DNA of 64,000 nt. Origin: Pluralibacter gergoviae ATCC 33028 = NBRC 105706. GTDB lineage: Bacteria; Pseudomonadota; Gammaproteobacteria; Enterobacterales; Enterobacteriaceae. Location: positions 1-64,000 of the forward strand of contig NZ_BCZS01000009.1 of the NCBI RefSeq assembly GCF_001598855.1. Direction: 5' to 3'. Positions within the stretch are counted from its first letter, which is position 1. Every line of letters starts with the position of its first letter. This document shows, in pieces, positions 26,513-38,360 of the stretch. Position numbers and translations under genes: made by a program. The notes under the pieces are model-generated. The model was not told the origin of the DNA and did no database searches. It saw nothing but the letters and a program-made list of their open reading frames with translations.

Positions 26513-29500
26513 ATGCTACGGGTCTACCACTCTAACCGTCTCGACGTGCTGGAAGCGCTGATGGAGTTTATCGTCGAGCAGGAGCGGCTGAGCGACCCGT
26601 TTGAGGCTGAAAGAGTGCTGGTGCAGAGTACCGGCATGGCCCAGTGGCTGCAGATGACGCTCTCTAAGCGCTTCGGCATCGCCGCCAATATCGAATTCCC
26701 GCTGCCGGCAAGCTTCATCTGGGACATGTTTGTCCGCGTGCTGAAGGATAAAGAGATCCCGAAAGAGAGTGCGTTTAGCAAGCAGAGCATGCGCTGGAAG
26801 CTGATGACGCTGCTGCCGCAGATGCTGGAGCTGGAGGCATTTGCGCCGCTGCGCCACTATCTGGCCGACGACGGCGACAGCCGCAAGTGCTTCCAGCTGG
26901 CTTCCCGCATCGCCGATCTCTATGACCAGTACCTGGTATACCGTCCGGAGTGGCTGACCCGCTGGGAGGCCGATGAGCGCGTTGACGGTCTGGATGGCGC
27001 CCAGGCGTGGCAGGCGCCGCTGTGGAAGGCGCTGGTCGAACACACGGCGGCGCTGGGGCAGCCGAAGTGGCACCGCGCTAACCTCTATCAGACCTTTATC
27101 AATGCTCTGGAGTCCGGCGAGCCGCTGGCCGCTGAATTGCCCCCGCGGGTGTTTATCTGCGGCATCTCGGCCCTGCCGCCGGTCTACCTGCAGGCGCTGC
27201 AGGCCCTGGGCAGGCACATCGACGTTTACGTACTGTTCACCAATCCCTGCCGCTACTACTGGGGCGATATAAAAGACCCGGCGTTTCTCGCCAGGCTGAT
27301 GGCCCGCCAGCGCCACCACCACCGCGAAGAGCGCGAGCTGCCGCTGTTTCGCGACAGCGACCGGGCGCCGGGGCTGTTTAACGATGACGGCGAGCAGGAC
27401 GTCGGTAACCCGATGCTGGCTTCCTGGGGCAAGCTGGGGCGCGACTACATCTACCTGCTGGCGGGGCTGGAGCACTATCAGGAACTGGACGCCTTTGTTG
27501 ACATCGACCCGGACAACCTGCTGCACAACCTGCAGCACGACATTCTGGAGCTGCGCAGCAGCGCGGTTACCGGGCAGACGGCGGAGGAGTTCAGAAGCAG
27601 CGTCGGTAAGCGGCCTCTCGATCCCGCCGACCGCAGCCTGACGGTGCACGTCTGCCACAGCCCGCAGCGCGAAGTGGAGGTGCTTCACGACCGCCTGCTG
27701 GCGATGTTCGACGAAGATCCGACCCTCACGCCGCGCGACGTGATCGTGATGGTGGCCGATATCGACAGCTACAGCCCGTTTATTCAGGCGGTATTCGGCA
27801 GCGCCGCCGGCGACCGCTACGTGCCCTGGGCAATATCGGACCGCCGCGCGCGCCAGGCGCACCCGGCGCTGGAGGCCTTTATCACGCTGCTCTCCCTGCC
27901 CGACAGCCGCTTCGTCAGTGAAGACGTCCTGGCGCTGCTGGACGTTCCGGTGCTGGCGGCGCGCTTCAGCATTGATGAAGAGGGGCTGCGCTACCTGCGC
28001 CAGTGGGTGAACGAGTCCGGCATCCGCTGGGGGCTGGATGATGACAACGTCCGCGAGTGGGATCTTCCGGCTACCGGGCAGCACACCTGGCGCTTTGGTC
28101 TTACCCGCATGCTGCTGGGCTACGCGATGGAGAGCAGCCAGGGCGAATGGCGCGACGTCCTGCCCTACGACGCCTCCAGCGGCCTGATTGCCGCTCTGGT
28201 GGGGCATCTTGCTTCGCTCCTGAGCCAGCTGCACCGCTGGCGGCTGGCGCTTGCCGAGGCGCGTCCGCTGGCGGAGTGGCTGCCGGTATGCCGCGAGATG
28301 CTCGGCGACTTCTTCCTGCCGGATGCCGATACCGAAGCGGCGCTGGCGCTGGTTGAGGAGCAGTGGCAGGCAATCATTGACCAGGGGCTCGATGCCCGCT
28401 ATCCGCACGCGGTGCCGCTGTCGCTGCTGCGCGACGAGCTGGCCCAGCGCCTGGACCAGGCGCGCATCAGCCAGCGCTTCCTCGCCGGGCCGGTCAATAT
28501 CTGTACCCTGATGCCAATGCGCTCAATCCCGTTCAAAGTGGTCTGCCTGCTGGGGATGAACGACGGCGTCTATCCCCGCGCCCTCGCGCCGCTCGGCTTC
28601 GATCTGATGAGCCAGAAGCCGGTGCGCGGCGACCGCAGCCGCCGCGACGACGACCGTTATCTGTTCCTTGAGGCGCTGATGTCGGCGGAGCAGACGCTCT
28701 ATATCAGCTACATCGGCCGCTCGATTCAGGACAACAGCGAACGCTATCCCTCCGTGCTGGTGCAGGAGCTGATTGACTACGTGGGGCAGAGCCACTGCCT
28801 GATCGGCGATGAGGCGCTGAACTGCGACGAGAGCGAAGTGCGGATCAAGGCGCACATTACCCACCTTCACACCCGCATGCCGTTTGATGCCGACAACTTT
28901 ATCCCCGGCGAGCAGCAGAGCTACGCCCGCGAATGGCTGGCCGCCGCCGGACAGCAGGGCGAGCCGCAGGGGGAGTTTATCCAGCCGCTGCCGCCGCTGG
29001 TGGTTGACGAACTGCCCTTCGACCAGCTGCAGCGCTTCTGGCTGCATCCGGTGCGCGCCTTTTTCCAGATGCGCCTGCGGGTCAGCTTCCGCCAGGAGGA
29101 GAGTGATATCCCGGAAACGGAGCCCTTTACGCTGGATACCCTGACCCGCTATCAGCTCAACCAGCAGCTGGTGAATACGCTTATCGAGCAGCAGGACGCG
29201 GCGGCGATGTTCCGCCGCTTCCGCGCCGCCGGGGAGCTGCCCTACGGGGCCTTCGGCGAAATTGCCTGGGATGACCAGTGTCAGGAGATGCAGGCTCTGG
29301 CCGACCGGGTGATTGCCAGCCGCCAGCCGGACGAGCAGCGCGAAATTGATCTGGAGTGTGACGGCATCCGTATCACCGGCTGGCTGGCGCAGGTACAGTC
29401 AGACGGCCTGCTGCGCTGGCGTCCGTCATTGCAGAGCTTCGCGCAGGGGATGCAGCTCTGGCTGGAGCACCTGGTCTACTGCGCCAGCGGCGGCGGCGGC

Positions 29501-29887
29501 GAAAGCCGGCTGCTGCTGCGCAAAGAGGGCGAGTGGCGCTTCGCGCCGCTGTCGGCGGAGGAGGCGATGGCGCATCTGTCGCAGCTGGTGGCGGGCTACC
29601 GCGAGGGCATGACCCGGCCGCTGCTGTTTGCGCCGGAAAGCGGCGGAGCCTGGCTGAAATCATGTTATGACGCTGAAAATGATGTCATCGTCAGGGACGA
29701 GGAGGCGCAGGTTAAAGCGCGCAGCAAATTTATTCAGGCCTGGGAGGGGGGCGTGATGGTCGGCGGGGAAGGGGCCGACGTATGGTATCAGCGGCTCTGG
29801 CGGGCGCTGGAACCGGAGCACTATCAGGCAATTACCGCAGAGGCCGAGCGCTTTCTGCTGCCGATGCTCCGCTTCAGCCGCAGCTGA
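26513..29887 (+). CDS. recC: Exodeoxyribonuclease V subunit gamma (RecC)
   Basis: RecC is the Chi-recognition and strand-separating subunit of the RecBCD helicase-nuclease used in double-strand break repair. The 1124-residue product (E. coli 1122) starts at ATG 26513 (MLRVYHSNRLDVLEAL) with GGGAG upstream. The same frame is open further upstream into ppdC, but that is not coding in this frame. RecC has a degenerate helicase fold, so no complete Walker A is expected. ptrA lies between recC and recB, as in E. coli. Confidence 0.96.
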   Translation: MLRVYHSNRLDVLEALMEFIVEQERLSDPFEAERVLVQSTGMAQWLQMTLSKRFGIAANIEFPLPASFIWDMFVRVLKDKEIPKESAFSKQSMRWKLMTLLPQMLELEAFAPLRHYLADDGDSRKCFQLASRIADLYDQYLVYRPEWLTRWEADERVDGLDGAQAWQAPLWKALVEHTAALGQPKWHRANLYQTFINALESGEPLAAELPPRVFICGISALPPVYLQALQALGRHIDVYVLFTNPCRYYWGDIKDPAFLARLMARQRHHHREERELPLFRDSDRAPGLFNDDGEQDVGNPMLASWGKLGRDYIYLLAGLEHYQELDAFVDIDPDNLLHNLQHDILELRSSAVTGQTAEEFRSSVGKRPLDPADRSLTVHVCHSPQREVEVLHDRLLAMFDEDPTLTPRDVIVMVADIDSYSPFIQAVFGSAAGDRYVPWAISDRRARQAHPALEAFITLLSLPDSRFVSEDVLALLDVPVLAARFSIDEEGLRYLRQWVNESGIRWGLDDDNVREWDLPATGQHTWRFGLTRMLLGYAMESSQGEWRDVLPYDASSGLIAALVGHLASLLSQLHRWRLALAEARPLAEWLPVCREMLGDFFLPDADTEAALALVEEQWQAIIDQGLDARYPHAVPLSLLRDELAQRLDQARISQRFLAGPVNICTLMPMRSIPFKVVCLLGMNDGVYPRALAPLGFDLMSQKPVRGDRSRRDDDRYLFLEALMSAEQTLYISYIGRSIQDNSERYPSVLVQELIDYVGQSHCLIGDEALNCDESEVRIKAHITHLHTRMPFDADNFIPGEQQSYAREWLAAAGQQGEPQGEFIQPLPPLVVDELPFDQLQRFWLHPVRAFFQMRLRVSFRQEESDIPETEPFTLDTLTRYQLNQQLVNTLIEQQDAAAMFRRFRAAGELPYGAFGEIAWDDQCQEMQALADRVIASRQPDEQREIDLECDGIRITGWLAQVQSDGLLRWRPSLQSFAQGMQLWLEHLVYCASGGGGESRLLLRKEGEWRFAPLSAEEAMAHLSQLVAGYREGMTRPLLFAPESGGAWLKSCYDAENDVIVRDEEAQVKARSKFIQAWEGGVMVGGEGADVWYQRLWRALEPEHYQAITAEAERFLLPMLRFSRS

Positions 29888-30086
29888 TCGCCGCAGAATG
29901 TCGTATCTGTACGAAAATTGCGCACCGCAAAGGGTTCCTTTATGATGCGTAAAAAGTGTCACGGACTGATGTTGTTATGTACCAGATCACTGAGAGCGGG
30001 GCCGTCGCAGGCCTCCTGAGCGATAAAGTGCATAAAAAAGCTGCCTGTTCAGTGCGGCAAATGTTTGTTAATGATGAGGTTCGTGA

Positions 30087-32975
30087 ATGCCCGGCAGCAA
30101 ATGGTTTTTCCGCGTAGTAATTGTTTTCCTCGCCCTGTGGGCGCCGCTGAGTCAGGCAGACGGCGGATGGCAGCCCGTTAAAGAGACGATTCGTAAAAGC
30201 GAGAAGGATCCGCGCCAGTATCAGGCTATCACCCTCGATAACGGCATGACCGTGCTGCTGGTCTCTGACCCGCAGGCGGTAAAGTCGCTGTCGGCGCTGG
30301 TGGTGCCCGTCGGTTCCCTTCAGGATCCCGATTCGCATCCGGGACTGGCGCACTTTCTTGAGCATATGACCCTGATGGGCTCAAAAATGTATCCCCAGCC
30401 CGATAATCTGGCGGAGTACCTCAAGCTGCACGGCGGCAGCCACAACGCCAGCACCGCGCCGTACCGCACCGCCTTCTATCTGGAAGTCGAAAACGACGCC
30501 CTTGAGGGCGCCGTCGACAGGCTGGCGGACGCCATCGCCGCGCCGCTGCTGGATAAGAAATACGCCGACCGCGAGCGCAACGCCGTTAACGCCGAGCTGA
30601 CCATGGCCCGCAGCCGGGACGGCATGCGCATGGCGCAGGTGAGCGCCGAAACCATCAACCCGGCGCACCCGGCGTCGCGCTTCTCCGGCGGTAACCTGGA
30701 AACGCTCAGCGATAAGCCCGGCAGCCCGGTGCTCGACGCCCTGCACGCCTTCCGCGATAAGTACTACTCGGCCAACATCATGAAGGCGGTGATTTACAGC
30801 AACAAGCCGCTGCCGGCGCTGGCGGAGATGGCCGCCCGCACCTGGGGGCGGGTCGCCAATCACAACATTCAGCGGCCGCAGATTGATGTACCGGTGGTGA
30901 CCGATGCTCAGAAGGGCATCATCATCCACTACGTGCCGGCCATTCCGCGCAAGGTGCTGCGGGTGGAGTTTCGCATTGATAACAACTCGCCGCAGTTTCG
31001 CAGCAAAACCGATGAGCTGATCACTTACCTTATCGGCAACCGCAGCCCCGGCACGCTCTCCGACTGGCTGCAGCGCCAGGGGCTGGTGGAGGGCATTCGC
31101 GCCGACTCCGATCCGGTGGTGACCGGCAACAGCGGCGTGCTGGCAATCTCGGCCAGCCTGACCGACAAAGGCCTGGCTAACCGCGACCAGGTGGTTGCCG
31201 CCATCTTCAGCTATCTCAACATGCTGCGCGAGAAGGGCGTTGATAAGCGCTATTTCGACGAGCTGGCCCACGTGCTGGATCTCGATTTTCGCTACCCCTC
31301 CATCAACCGCAATATGGACTACGTTGAGTGGCTGGCGGACGTGATGATCCGCGTGCCGGTGGAGCATACCCTGGACGTGGTGAACATTGCCGATCGCTTT
31401 GACGAGAAGGCGATTGAGTCGCGGCTGGCGATGATGACTCCGCAAAACGCGCGCATCTGGTACATCAGCGACAAGGAGCCGCACAACAAGACCGCCTACT
31501 TTGTCGGGGCGCCCTATCAGGTGAATAAAATCAGCGACCGGACGCTGGAGCAGTGGCGGCAGGAGGGCGGAAAGCTAGCCCTGCAGCTGCCGACGCTGAA
31601 TCCCTACATCCCGGATGATTTCACGCTGATTAAGCCCGATGGCGCGGCCGACAAGCCGAAGCTTATCGTTGACGAGCCGCAGCTGCGGGTGGTCTACAGT
31701 CCCGGGCGCTACTTTGCCAGCGAGCCGAAGGCCGACGTCACGCTGGTGCTGCGCAACCCGCAGGTAATGGATAGCGCCCGCCACCAGGTGATTTTTGCCC
31801 TCAATGACTATCTGGCGGGGATTGCCCTCGACCAGCTCAGCAACCAGGCAGCGGTCGGCGGCATCAGCTTCTCAACGGGCGCCAACAGCGGCCTGCTGGT
31901 GAACGCCAACGGCTACACCCAGCGTCTGCCAGAACTGTTTGATGCCCTGCTCAAGGGCTACTTCAGCTATCAGCCTACCGAGGCGCAGCTCGAGCAGGCC
32001 AAATCCTGGTATGCGCAGATGATGGATTCTGCCGATAAAGGCAAAGCCTACGAGCAGGCCATCATGCCGCTGCAGATGATCTCCCAGGTGCCGTATTTCC
32101 AGCGCGAAGCGCGCCGGGCGCTGCTGCCCTCCATCACTCTGAAGGAGGTCATGGCGTGGCGCGAGAAGCTTAAGACGGGCGCGCGCCCGGAGTTTCTGGT
32201 GGTCGGCAACATGACGCCGGAGCAGTCCACGGCGCTCGCCCGCCGCGTGCAGAAGCAGCTGGCCACCAAAGGCGATACCTGGTGCCGCAATCCGGACGTG
32301 GCGGTGACAAAGCAGCAGAACGCCATCTTTGAAAAAGCCGGCAGCAGCAGCGACTCGGCGCTGGGCGCGGTGTTTGCCCCGGCGAACGTCGATGAATACA
32401 GCAGCTCCGCCGCCGCCGAGCTGCTGGGGCAGATTATCCAGCCGTGGTTCTACAACCAGCTGCGCACCGAAGAGCAGCTGGGCTACGCGGTATTTGCCTT
32501 CCCGATGAACGTTGGCCGCCAGTGGGGGCTGGGCTTCCTGTTGCAGAGCAGCGACAAGCAGCCCGCCTTCCTCTGGGAGCGCTTTAAGGCCTTCTTCCCG
32601 ACGGCGGAGCAGAAGCTGCGGGCCATGAAGCCGGAGGAGTTCGCGCAAATTCAGCAGGCGGTCATCGCTCAGCTGATGCAGCCGCCGCAGACTCTGAGCG
32701 AAGAGGCCTCGGCGCTGAGCAAAGATTTCGATCGCGGTAATATGCGCTTTGATTCACGTGATAAAGTAGTGGCCCAGATTAAGCTGCTGACCCCGGCGAA
32801 GCTTGCCGATTTCTTTCATCAGACGGTAGTGGAGCCGCAGGGGATGACGCTGCTTTCACAGATTTCCGGAAGCCAGGGCGGGAAGGCAGAGTACGCGCAC
32901 CCGCAGGGCTGGAAAGTGTGGAACAGCATCAGCGCCCTGCAGCAGTCCATGCCGTTGATGAGAGAGAGTGAATGA
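30087..32975 (+). CDS. ptrA: Pitrilysin (protease III)
   Basis: PtrA is a periplasmic zinc metalloprotease of the M16 family that degrades small peptides. The 962-residue product equals the E. coli length. It has an N-terminal signal peptide (about residues 1-24, ending near LSQAD) and the inverted zinc motif HFLEH at residues 89-93; the third ligand, a glutamate, is about 76 residues later. Its stop overlaps the recB start by four bases (ATGA), tying this unrelated protease into the recBD transcript. Confidence 0.96.
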   Translation: MPGSKWFFRVVIVFLALWAPLSQADGGWQPVKETIRKSEKDPRQYQAITLDNGMTVLLVSDPQAVKSLSALVVPVGSLQDPDSHPGLAHFLEHMTLMGSKMYPQPDNLAEYLKLHGGSHNASTAPYRTAFYLEVENDALEGAVDRLADAIAAPLLDKKYADRERNAVNAELTMARSRDGMRMAQVSAETINPAHPASRFSGGNLETLSDKPGSPVLDALHAFRDKYYSANIMKAVIYSNKPLPALAEMAARTWGRVANHNIQRPQIDVPVVTDAQKGIIIHYVPAIPRKVLRVEFRIDNNSPQFRSKTDELITYLIGNRSPGTLSDWLQRQGLVEGIRADSDPVVTGNSGVLAISASLTDKGLANRDQVVAAIFSYLNMLREKGVDKRYFDELAHVLDLDFRYPSINRNMDYVEWLADVMIRVPVEHTLDVVNIADRFDEKAIESRLAMMTPQNARIWYISDKEPHNKTAYFVGAPYQVNKISDRTLEQWRQEGGKLALQLPTLNPYIPDDFTLIKPDGAADKPKLIVDEPQLRVVYSPGRYFASEPKADVTLVLRNPQVMDSARHQVIFALNDYLAGIALDQLSNQAAVGGISFSTGANSGLLVNANGYTQRLPELFDALLKGYFSYQPTEAQLEQAKSWYAQMMDSADKGKAYEQAIMPLQMISQVPYFQREARRALLPSITLKEVMAWREKLKTGARPEFLVVGNMTPEQSTALARRVQKQLATKGDTWCRNPDVAVTKQQNAIFEKAGSSSDSALGAVFAPANVDEYSSSAAAELLGQIIQPWFYNQLRTEEQLGYAVFAFPMNVGRQWGLGFLLQSSDKQPAFLWERFKAFFPTAEQKLRAMKPEEFAQIQQAVIAQLMQPPQTLSEEASALSKDFDRGNMRFDSRDKVVAQIKLLTPAKLADFFHQTVVEPQGMTLLSQISGSQGGKAEYAHPQGWKVWNSISALQQSMPLMRESE

Positions 32976-35900
32976 CCGAGACCGCCGAGACGTTAAATCC
33001 CCTGCGCCTGCCGCTGATTGGCGAGCGCCTGATTGAAGCCTCTGCGGGCACCGGAAAAACCTACACCATCGCCGCGCTCTACCTGCGGCTGTTGCTCGGG
33101 CTCGGCGGCGATGCCGCCTTTGTCCGGCCGGTTAACGTCGAAGAGCTGCTGGTGGTGACCTTTACCGAGGCCGCCACCGAAGAGCTGCGCGGGCGCATCC
33201 GCAGCAACATTCACGAGCTGCGCATCGCCTGCCTGCGTGAAGAAGAGGAGCCCGACAATCCGCTCTACGCCAGCTTGCTGGCGGAGATTGCCGACAGGCG
33301 CGAGGCGGCCCGGGTACTGCTGCTGGCGGAGCGGCAGATGGACGAGGCCGCCGTCTTCACCATCCACGGCTTCTGCCAGCGGATGCTGAGCCTCAACGCC
33401 TTTGAGTCCGGGATGCTTTTTGAGCAGACACTCATCGAGGACGAGTCGCGGCTGCGTTTTCGCGCCTGCGCCGACTTCTGGCGCCGCCACTGCTACCCGC
33501 TGCCGCGCGACGTCGCGGAGATGGTTCACGCCAGCTGGAAGGGGCCGCAGGATCTGCTGAAGTCTATCGACCGCTACCTGCAGGGCGAGGCGCCGCAGTT
33601 AAAAACTCCGCCGGCGGACCAAACGCTGATCGCCCGCCATCAGCAGATCCTTGAGCAGATTAACGCGCTCAAGGTCCGCTGGCTGGCGGCCACCGACGAG
33701 ATCCCGGCGATCCTCGAAGGTTCAGACCTCGACCGCCGCAAGTTCAACCGCGGCAATCAGGGCAAGTGGCTTGAGAAGGTTAGCGCCTGGGCTCAGGAAG
33801 AAACGACCGGCTACGCGCTGCCGGACGCGCTGGAGAAGTTTGCTCAGGCCTTTTTGCTCTCGCGGACCAAAGAGGGCGGCGACGCGCCGCGTCACCCGCT
33901 GTTTGCCGAGATAGAGGCGATAACCGCCGCGCCGCCGTCGCTCAATGACCTGGTGATCGCCCGCGCGATGGCGGAGATCCGCGACGCGGTAGCGCAGGAG
34001 AAGCGCCGCCGGGGCGAGATGGGCTTTGACGATATGCTGAGCCGCCTCGACGACGCCCTGCGGGGCGACGGCGGCGATGCGCTGGCGGCGGCCATTCGCC
34101 AGCGCTTTCCGGTCGCGATGATCGACGAATTTCAGGATACCGATCCGCAGCAGTACCGGATCTTTCGCCGCATCTGGCGGCAGCAGCCGGAGACCGCCCT
34201 GCTGCTGATCGGCGATCCCAAGCAGGCGATTTACGCCTTTCGCGGAGCGGATATCTTCACCTACATGCGCGCCCGCGGCGACGTGGCGGCGCACTACACG
34301 CTCGATACCAACTGGCGCTCGGCGCCGGGCGTGGTAGAGAGCGTCAACCGCCTGTTCAGCGCCGTCGACAACCCGTTTATGTTTCGCGACATTCCCTTCC
34401 TGCCGGTGAAGCCCGCGGAGAAGAACCGCGGCCTGCGCTTTACGCTGAACGGCGACGCGCAGCCGGCGATGCGCTTCTGGCTGATGCCCGGCAACGGCGT
34501 CGGCGCGGGCGACTATCAGAATCAGATGGCGGGCCTGTGCGCCGGGGAGATCCGCGCCTGGCTGAGCGGCGGGCAGCGCGGCGACGCGCTGCTGTGGCGC
34601 GGCGAAACGTCGCGGCCGGTGCGGGCCTCGGATATTACCGTGCTGGTGCGCAACCGCCAGGAGGCAAGCCTGGTGCGCGACGCCCTCAACGCGCTGGGCA
34701 TTCCCTCGGTCTATCTCTCGAACCGCGACAGCGTTTTCGAAACGCCCGAGGCGCAGGATCTGCTGTGGCTGCTGCAGGCGGTACTGGCTCCCGAGCATGA
34801 GAGCGGCCTGCGCAGCGCCCTGGCCTGCGCGCTATTTGGCCTTAACGCGCAGCAGATTGAGGCGCTCAATCTCGACGAACCCGCGTGGGACGCGCTGGTG
34901 GAGGAGTTTACCGGCTACCGCCAGCTGTGGCAGCAGCGCGGCGTAATGACCATGCTGCGCGCCCTGATGAGCGCCCGCAATATCGCCGAAAACCTGCTGG
35001 CGACCCGCGGCGGCGAGCGCCGGCTGACCGATATTCTGCATCTCAGCGAATTGCTGCAGGAGGCCGCCGGTCAGCTTGAGAGCGAGCACGCGCTGGTGCG
35101 CTGGCTGGCGCAGCAGATAGCCGGGGCGGAGGGCGGCGGCTCCGGGCAGCAGATGCGCCTGGAGAGCGATAAGCACCTGGTGCAGATTGTCACCATCCAC
35201 AAATCGAAAGGGCTGGAGTACTCCCTGGTGTGGCTGCCGTTTATCGCCCGCTACCGCAAGCAGGATCAGGCCTTCTATCACGACCGCAGCACCTTCTCCG
35301 CCGTCCTCGACCTGCACAAGGGAGAAGAGAGCCTGGCGCTGGCGGAGGCCGAACGGCTGGCGGAAGATCTGCGCCTGCTCTACGTGGCGCTGACCCGCGC
35401 CGTCTGGCACTGCAGCCTCGGCATCGCGCCGCTCAGCGCCCGGCGCAGCGATAAAGCGGCAGAGAGCGAACTGCACCACAGCGCCATTGGCCGGCTGGTG
35501 CAGGGCGGCGAGCCGAAAGATGCCGACGGCCTGGCGGCCTGCCTGCGCGCGCTCTGTACCGGCGATATTGCGCTCTCCGTCGCCGAAGCAGGCGCCGCCG
35601 AACGCTGGCAGCCGCTGGCCCCGGAGATGCCAGCCCTGCAGGCGCGCGAAATGCGGCGGCGCATCAGCGACGAGTGGCGGGTCACCAGCTACTCCGGGCT
35701 GCAGCAGCGCGGCCACGGCGTGGCCCTGGATCTGCTGCCGAGGCTCGATATCGACGCGGCGGGCGTTGGCGAGGGAACGACAGAAGAGCCCGAACTGACG
35801 CCGCACAGCTTCCCGCGCGGCGCCTCTCCGGGGACCTTCCTGCACGGCCTGTTTGAAACCATCGACTTTACCCGGCCGGTAGATGAAAGCGAGGTGCAGC

Positions 35901-36520
35901 TACAGCTGGAGCGCGGCGGCTTTGATGCGGCCTGGGCGCCGGTGCTGACCCGCTGGCTCACCGCCGTGCTCGGGACACCGCTACCCGGCGCGGAGGTGCC
36001 GCTCAGCGCGCTTGCCGCCGCCGACCGCCAGGTGGAACTGGAGTTTTATCTGCCCATCGAGCGGCCGCTGGCTCCGGAATCGCTCGACGCGCTGATGCGC
36101 CGGTACGATCCGCTGTCGGCGGGCTGCCCGTCGCTGGACTTCCGCCGGGTCAGCGGCATGTTGAAGGGCTTTATCGACCTGGTGTTCCGCCGCGACGGCC
36201 GCTACTACCTGCTGGACTACAAGTCCAACTGGCTGGGCGACAGCGCGCAGGCCTACACCCCGGAGGCGATGGCCCAGGCCATGCAGGCCCACCGCTACGA
36301 TCTGCAGTACCAGCTCTACAGCCTGGCGCTGCACCGCTATCTGCGCCACCGGCTGGCGGACTACGACTACGACCGCCACTTCGGCGGCGTTATCTATCTT
36401 TTTCTGCGCGGCGTCGACGGCGACGGCGGGCAGGGCATTTTCAGCACCCGCCCGGCGCGGGCGCTGGTTGAAGGGCTGGACGCGCTCTTCGCCGGTACGC
36501 AGCAGGAGGTCGCGTCATGA
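32972..36520 (+). CDS. recB: Exodeoxyribonuclease V subunit beta (RecB)
   Basis: RecB is the 3'-5' helicase and the only nuclease of RecBCD. The 1182-residue product has Walker A ASAGTGKT at residues 23-30 (Lys29), Walker B in [15 protein letters not shown], UvrD-family motifs such as [13 protein letters not shown] and [11 protein letters not shown], and the C-terminal nuclease centre [10 protein letters not shown] with Asp and Lys. It starts in a four-base ATGA overlap with ptrA and ends in another with recD, so translation of the three is coupled. Confidence 0.97.
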   Translation: MTETAETLNPLRLPLIGERLIEASAGTGKTYTIAALYLRLLLGLGGDAAFVRPVNVEELLVVTFTEAATEELRGRIRSNIHELRIACLREEEEPDNPLYASLLAEIADRREAARVLLLAERQMDEAAVFTIHGFCQRMLSLNAFESGMLFEQTLIEDESRLRFRACADFWRRHCYPLPRDVAEMVHASWKGPQDLLKSIDRYLQGEAPQLKTPPADQTLIARHQQILEQINALKVRWLAATDEIPAILEGSDLDRRKFNRGNQGKWLEKVSAWAQEETTGYALPDALEKFAQAFLLSRTKEGGDAPRHPLFAEIEAITAAPPSLNDLVIARAMAEIRDAVAQEKRRRGEMGFDDMLSRLDDALRGDGGDALAAAIRQRFPVAMIDEFQDTDPQQYRIFRRIWRQQPETALLLIGDPKQAIYAFRGADIFTYMRARGDVAAHYTLDTNWRSAPGVVESVNRLFSAVDNPFMFRDIPFLPVKPAEKNRGLRFTLNGDAQPAMRFWLMPGNGVGAGDYQNQMAGLCAGEIRAWLSGGQRGDALLWRGETSRPVRASDITVLVRNRQEASLVRDALNALGIPSVYLSNRDSVFETPEAQDLLWLLQAVLAPEHESGLRSALACALFGLNAQQIEALNLDEPAWDALVEEFTGYRQLWQQRGVMTMLRALMSARNIAENLLATRGGERRLTDILHLSELLQEAAGQLESEHALVRWLAQQIAGAEGGGSGQQMRLESDKHLVQIVTIHKSKGLEYSLVWLPFIARYRKQDQAFYHDRSTFSAVLDLHKGEESLALAEAERLAEDLRLLYVALTRAVWHCSLGIAPLSARRSDKAAESELHHSAIGRLVQGGEPKDADGLAACLRALCTGDIALSVAEAGAAERWQPLAPEMPALQAREMRRRISDEWRVTSYSGLQQRGHGVALDLLPRLDIDAAGVGEGTTEEPELTPHSFPRGASPGTFLHGLFETIDFTRPVDESEVQLQLERGGFDAAWAPVLTRWLTAVLGTPLPGAEVPLSALAAADRQVELEFYLPIERPLAPESLDALMRRYDPLSAGCPSLDFRRVSGMLKGFIDLVFRRDGRYYLLDYKSNWLGDSAQAYTPEAMAQAMQAHRYDLQYQLYSLALHRYLRHRLADYDYDRHFGGVIYLFLRGVDGDGGQGIFSTRPARALVEGLDALFAGTQQEVAS

Positions 36521-38355
36521 GCATGGAGTCACTGTTAAACCAGGCGGCCGGGGCGAAGCTGTTGCGCCCGCTGGACGTGCAGTTTGCCCTGATGGTGGCG
36601 CACGATGATGCCCCGGCGGTCCTGCTGGCGGCGGCGCTGCTCAGCCGCGACGTCGGCGAGGGCCACGTCTGCCTGCCGCTCTCCCGCCTGTGTGAAGACG
36701 AGCAGGCCACCGGCCGGGAGCGCGATATCTGGCAGCAGCTGTTTGTCCGGGCCGGGAGTGCCGATGACATCCTGGCGCACCTGCAGCGCTCGCCGGCGGT
36801 CAGCGGCGGCGAGGCCGCGACGCCGCTGGTGCTCAGCGAAGGGCGGCTCTACCTCAACCGGATGTGGCGCAGCGAACTCAGCGTGGCGCGCTTCTTCAGC
36901 CAGGTCGACGGGCAGCCGCTGCGCGAGGACGAAGGACAGCTGGCGGCGGCGCTCGGCGCACTCTTTCCGCCCTCGGACGAAGTGGACTGGCAGAAGGTGG
37001 CGGCCGCCGTCGCCCTGACCCGGCGCATTTCAGTGATTTCAGGCGGGCCGGGCACCGGCAAAACCACCACCGTGGCGAAGCTGCTGGCGGCGCTGATCCA
37101 GACCCGCAGCGAGGCGAAGTGCCGCATTCACCTGGCCGCTCCCACCGGCAAGGCGGCGGCGCGGCTGACCGAGTCCCTGGGACTGGCGCTGGGCCAGCTG
37201 CCGCTTAGCGATGCGCAAAAGGCGCTGCTGCCCGCCGAGGCCAGCACCCTGCACCGCCTGCTGGGCATTCAGCCCGGCAGCCAGCGCGGCCGCTACCATG
37301 CGGGCAACCCGCTGCACCTGGACGTGCTGGTGGTGGACGAAGCCTCAATGATTGACCTGCCGATGATGGCGCGGCTGATTGACGCCCTGCCGCCGCAGGC
37401 GCGGGTGATTTTCCTCGGCGACCGCGATCAGCTCGCCTCCGTGGAGGCCGGGGCGGTGCTGGGCGATATCTGCGCCTGGGTCAATGCCGGCTACACCGCC
37501 GAACGCGCCGCCGAGCTGAGCCGCCTGACCGGCGCGCCGGTGCCGGCGGGGGAGGGCACGCAGGCGGGCGCGCTGCGCGACAGCCTGTGCCTGCTGCAAA
37601 AAAGCTACCGCTTCGGCAGCGACTCCGGCATCGGCCAGCTGGCGCTGGCGGTGAATCGCGGCGACCGCGCCGCCGTCAGGGCGGCGCTGCATCACGGCTT
37701 CGACGATATCGCGCTCCAGCCGCTCTCAACCGGCGAGGATTACGAGGCAATGCTCGGTGACGCGCTGGCGGGCTACGGCGACTATTTGCGGCTGCTGAAG
37801 GCGCAGGCCGCGCCGGAGGAGGTTCTGCAGGCGTTCAGCCGCTATCGGCTGCTGTGCGCCCTGCGCGAGGGCCCCTACGGCGTCAGCGGCCTCAATGCGC
37901 AGCTGGAGCAGCTGCTGGTGCGCCGGGGGCGCATCGCCCGCCCGGCGCAGGCGCGCTGGTACGAAGGGCGGCCGGTGATGATCTCGCGCAACGACAGCGC
38001 CCTGGGGCTGTACAACGGCGATATCGGCATTGCGTTGGACAGGGGCAACGGGCGGCGGGTCTGGTTTCCAATGCCGGACGGCACCCTCAAGTCGGTACAG
38101 CCGAGCCGCCTGCCGGAGCACGAGACGGCCTGGGCGATGACGGTGCATAAATCGCAGGGCTCTGAGTTTAACCACGCGGCGCTGGTGCTGCCCAACCGCA
38201 GCGTGCCGGTGGTCACCCGCGAGCTGGTCTATACCGCCATCACCCGCGCTAAGCAGCGGCTGTCGATGTACGCCGACGAGAAGCTGCTGGCGCAGGCGAT
38301 CACCCTGCGCACCGAGCGGCGAAGCGGGCTGGCGGCGCTGTTTGCGGGAGTGTAG
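36517..38355 (+). CDS. recD: Exodeoxyribonuclease V subunit alpha (RecD)
   Basis: RecD is the 5'-3' helicase of RecBCD and controls nuclease activity before Chi. The 612-residue product has Walker [11 protein letters not shown] (Lys182), Walker [13 protein letters not shown], and the C-terminal [10 protein letters not shown] and [10 protein letters not shown] motifs. I used the ATG at 36517, overlapping the recB stop, with GGAGG seven bases before. The N-terminal 100 residues are the least conserved part compared with E. coli. A toxin-antitoxin pair is convergent just downstream. Confidence 0.96.
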   Translation: MSMESLLNQAAGAKLLRPLDVQFALMVAHDDAPAVLLAAALLSRDVGEGHVCLPLSRLCEDEQATGRERDIWQQLFVRAGSADDILAHLQRSPAVSGGEAATPLVLSEGRLYLNRMWRSELSVARFFSQVDGQPLREDEGQLAAALGALFPPSDEVDWQKVAAAVALTRRISVISGGPGTGKTTTVAKLLAALIQTRSEAKCRIHLAAPTGKAAARLTESLGLALGQLPLSDAQKALLPAEASTLHRLLGIQPGSQRGRYHAGNPLHLDVLVVDEASMIDLPMMARLIDALPPQARVIFLGDRDQLASVEAGAVLGDICAWVNAGYTAERAAELSRLTGAPVPAGEGTQAGALRDSLCLLQKSYRFGSDSGIGQLALAVNRGDRAAVRAALHHGFDDIALQPLSTGEDYEAMLGDALAGYGDYLRLLKAQAAPEEVLQAFSRYRLLCALREGPYGVSGLNAQLEQLLVRRGRIARPAQARWYEGRPVMISRNDSALGLYNGDIGIALDRGNGRRVWFPMPDGTLKSVQPSRLPEHETAWAMTVHKSQGSEFNHAALVLPNRSVPVVTRELVYTAITRAKQRLSMYADEKLLAQAITLRTERRSGLAALFAGV

Positions 38356-38360
38356 AGGCG

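Noticed and set aside
26516-28408. 630-codon minus-strand open frame inside recC
   Set aside because: Same antisense composition effect in GC-rich DNA; recC is intact on the plus strand.
32972-36520. Possible frameshifts in recB or recD, suggested by many overlapping frames
   Set aside because: Both run open at full family length with all motifs in one frame; the overlaps at their ends are normal ATGA couplings.
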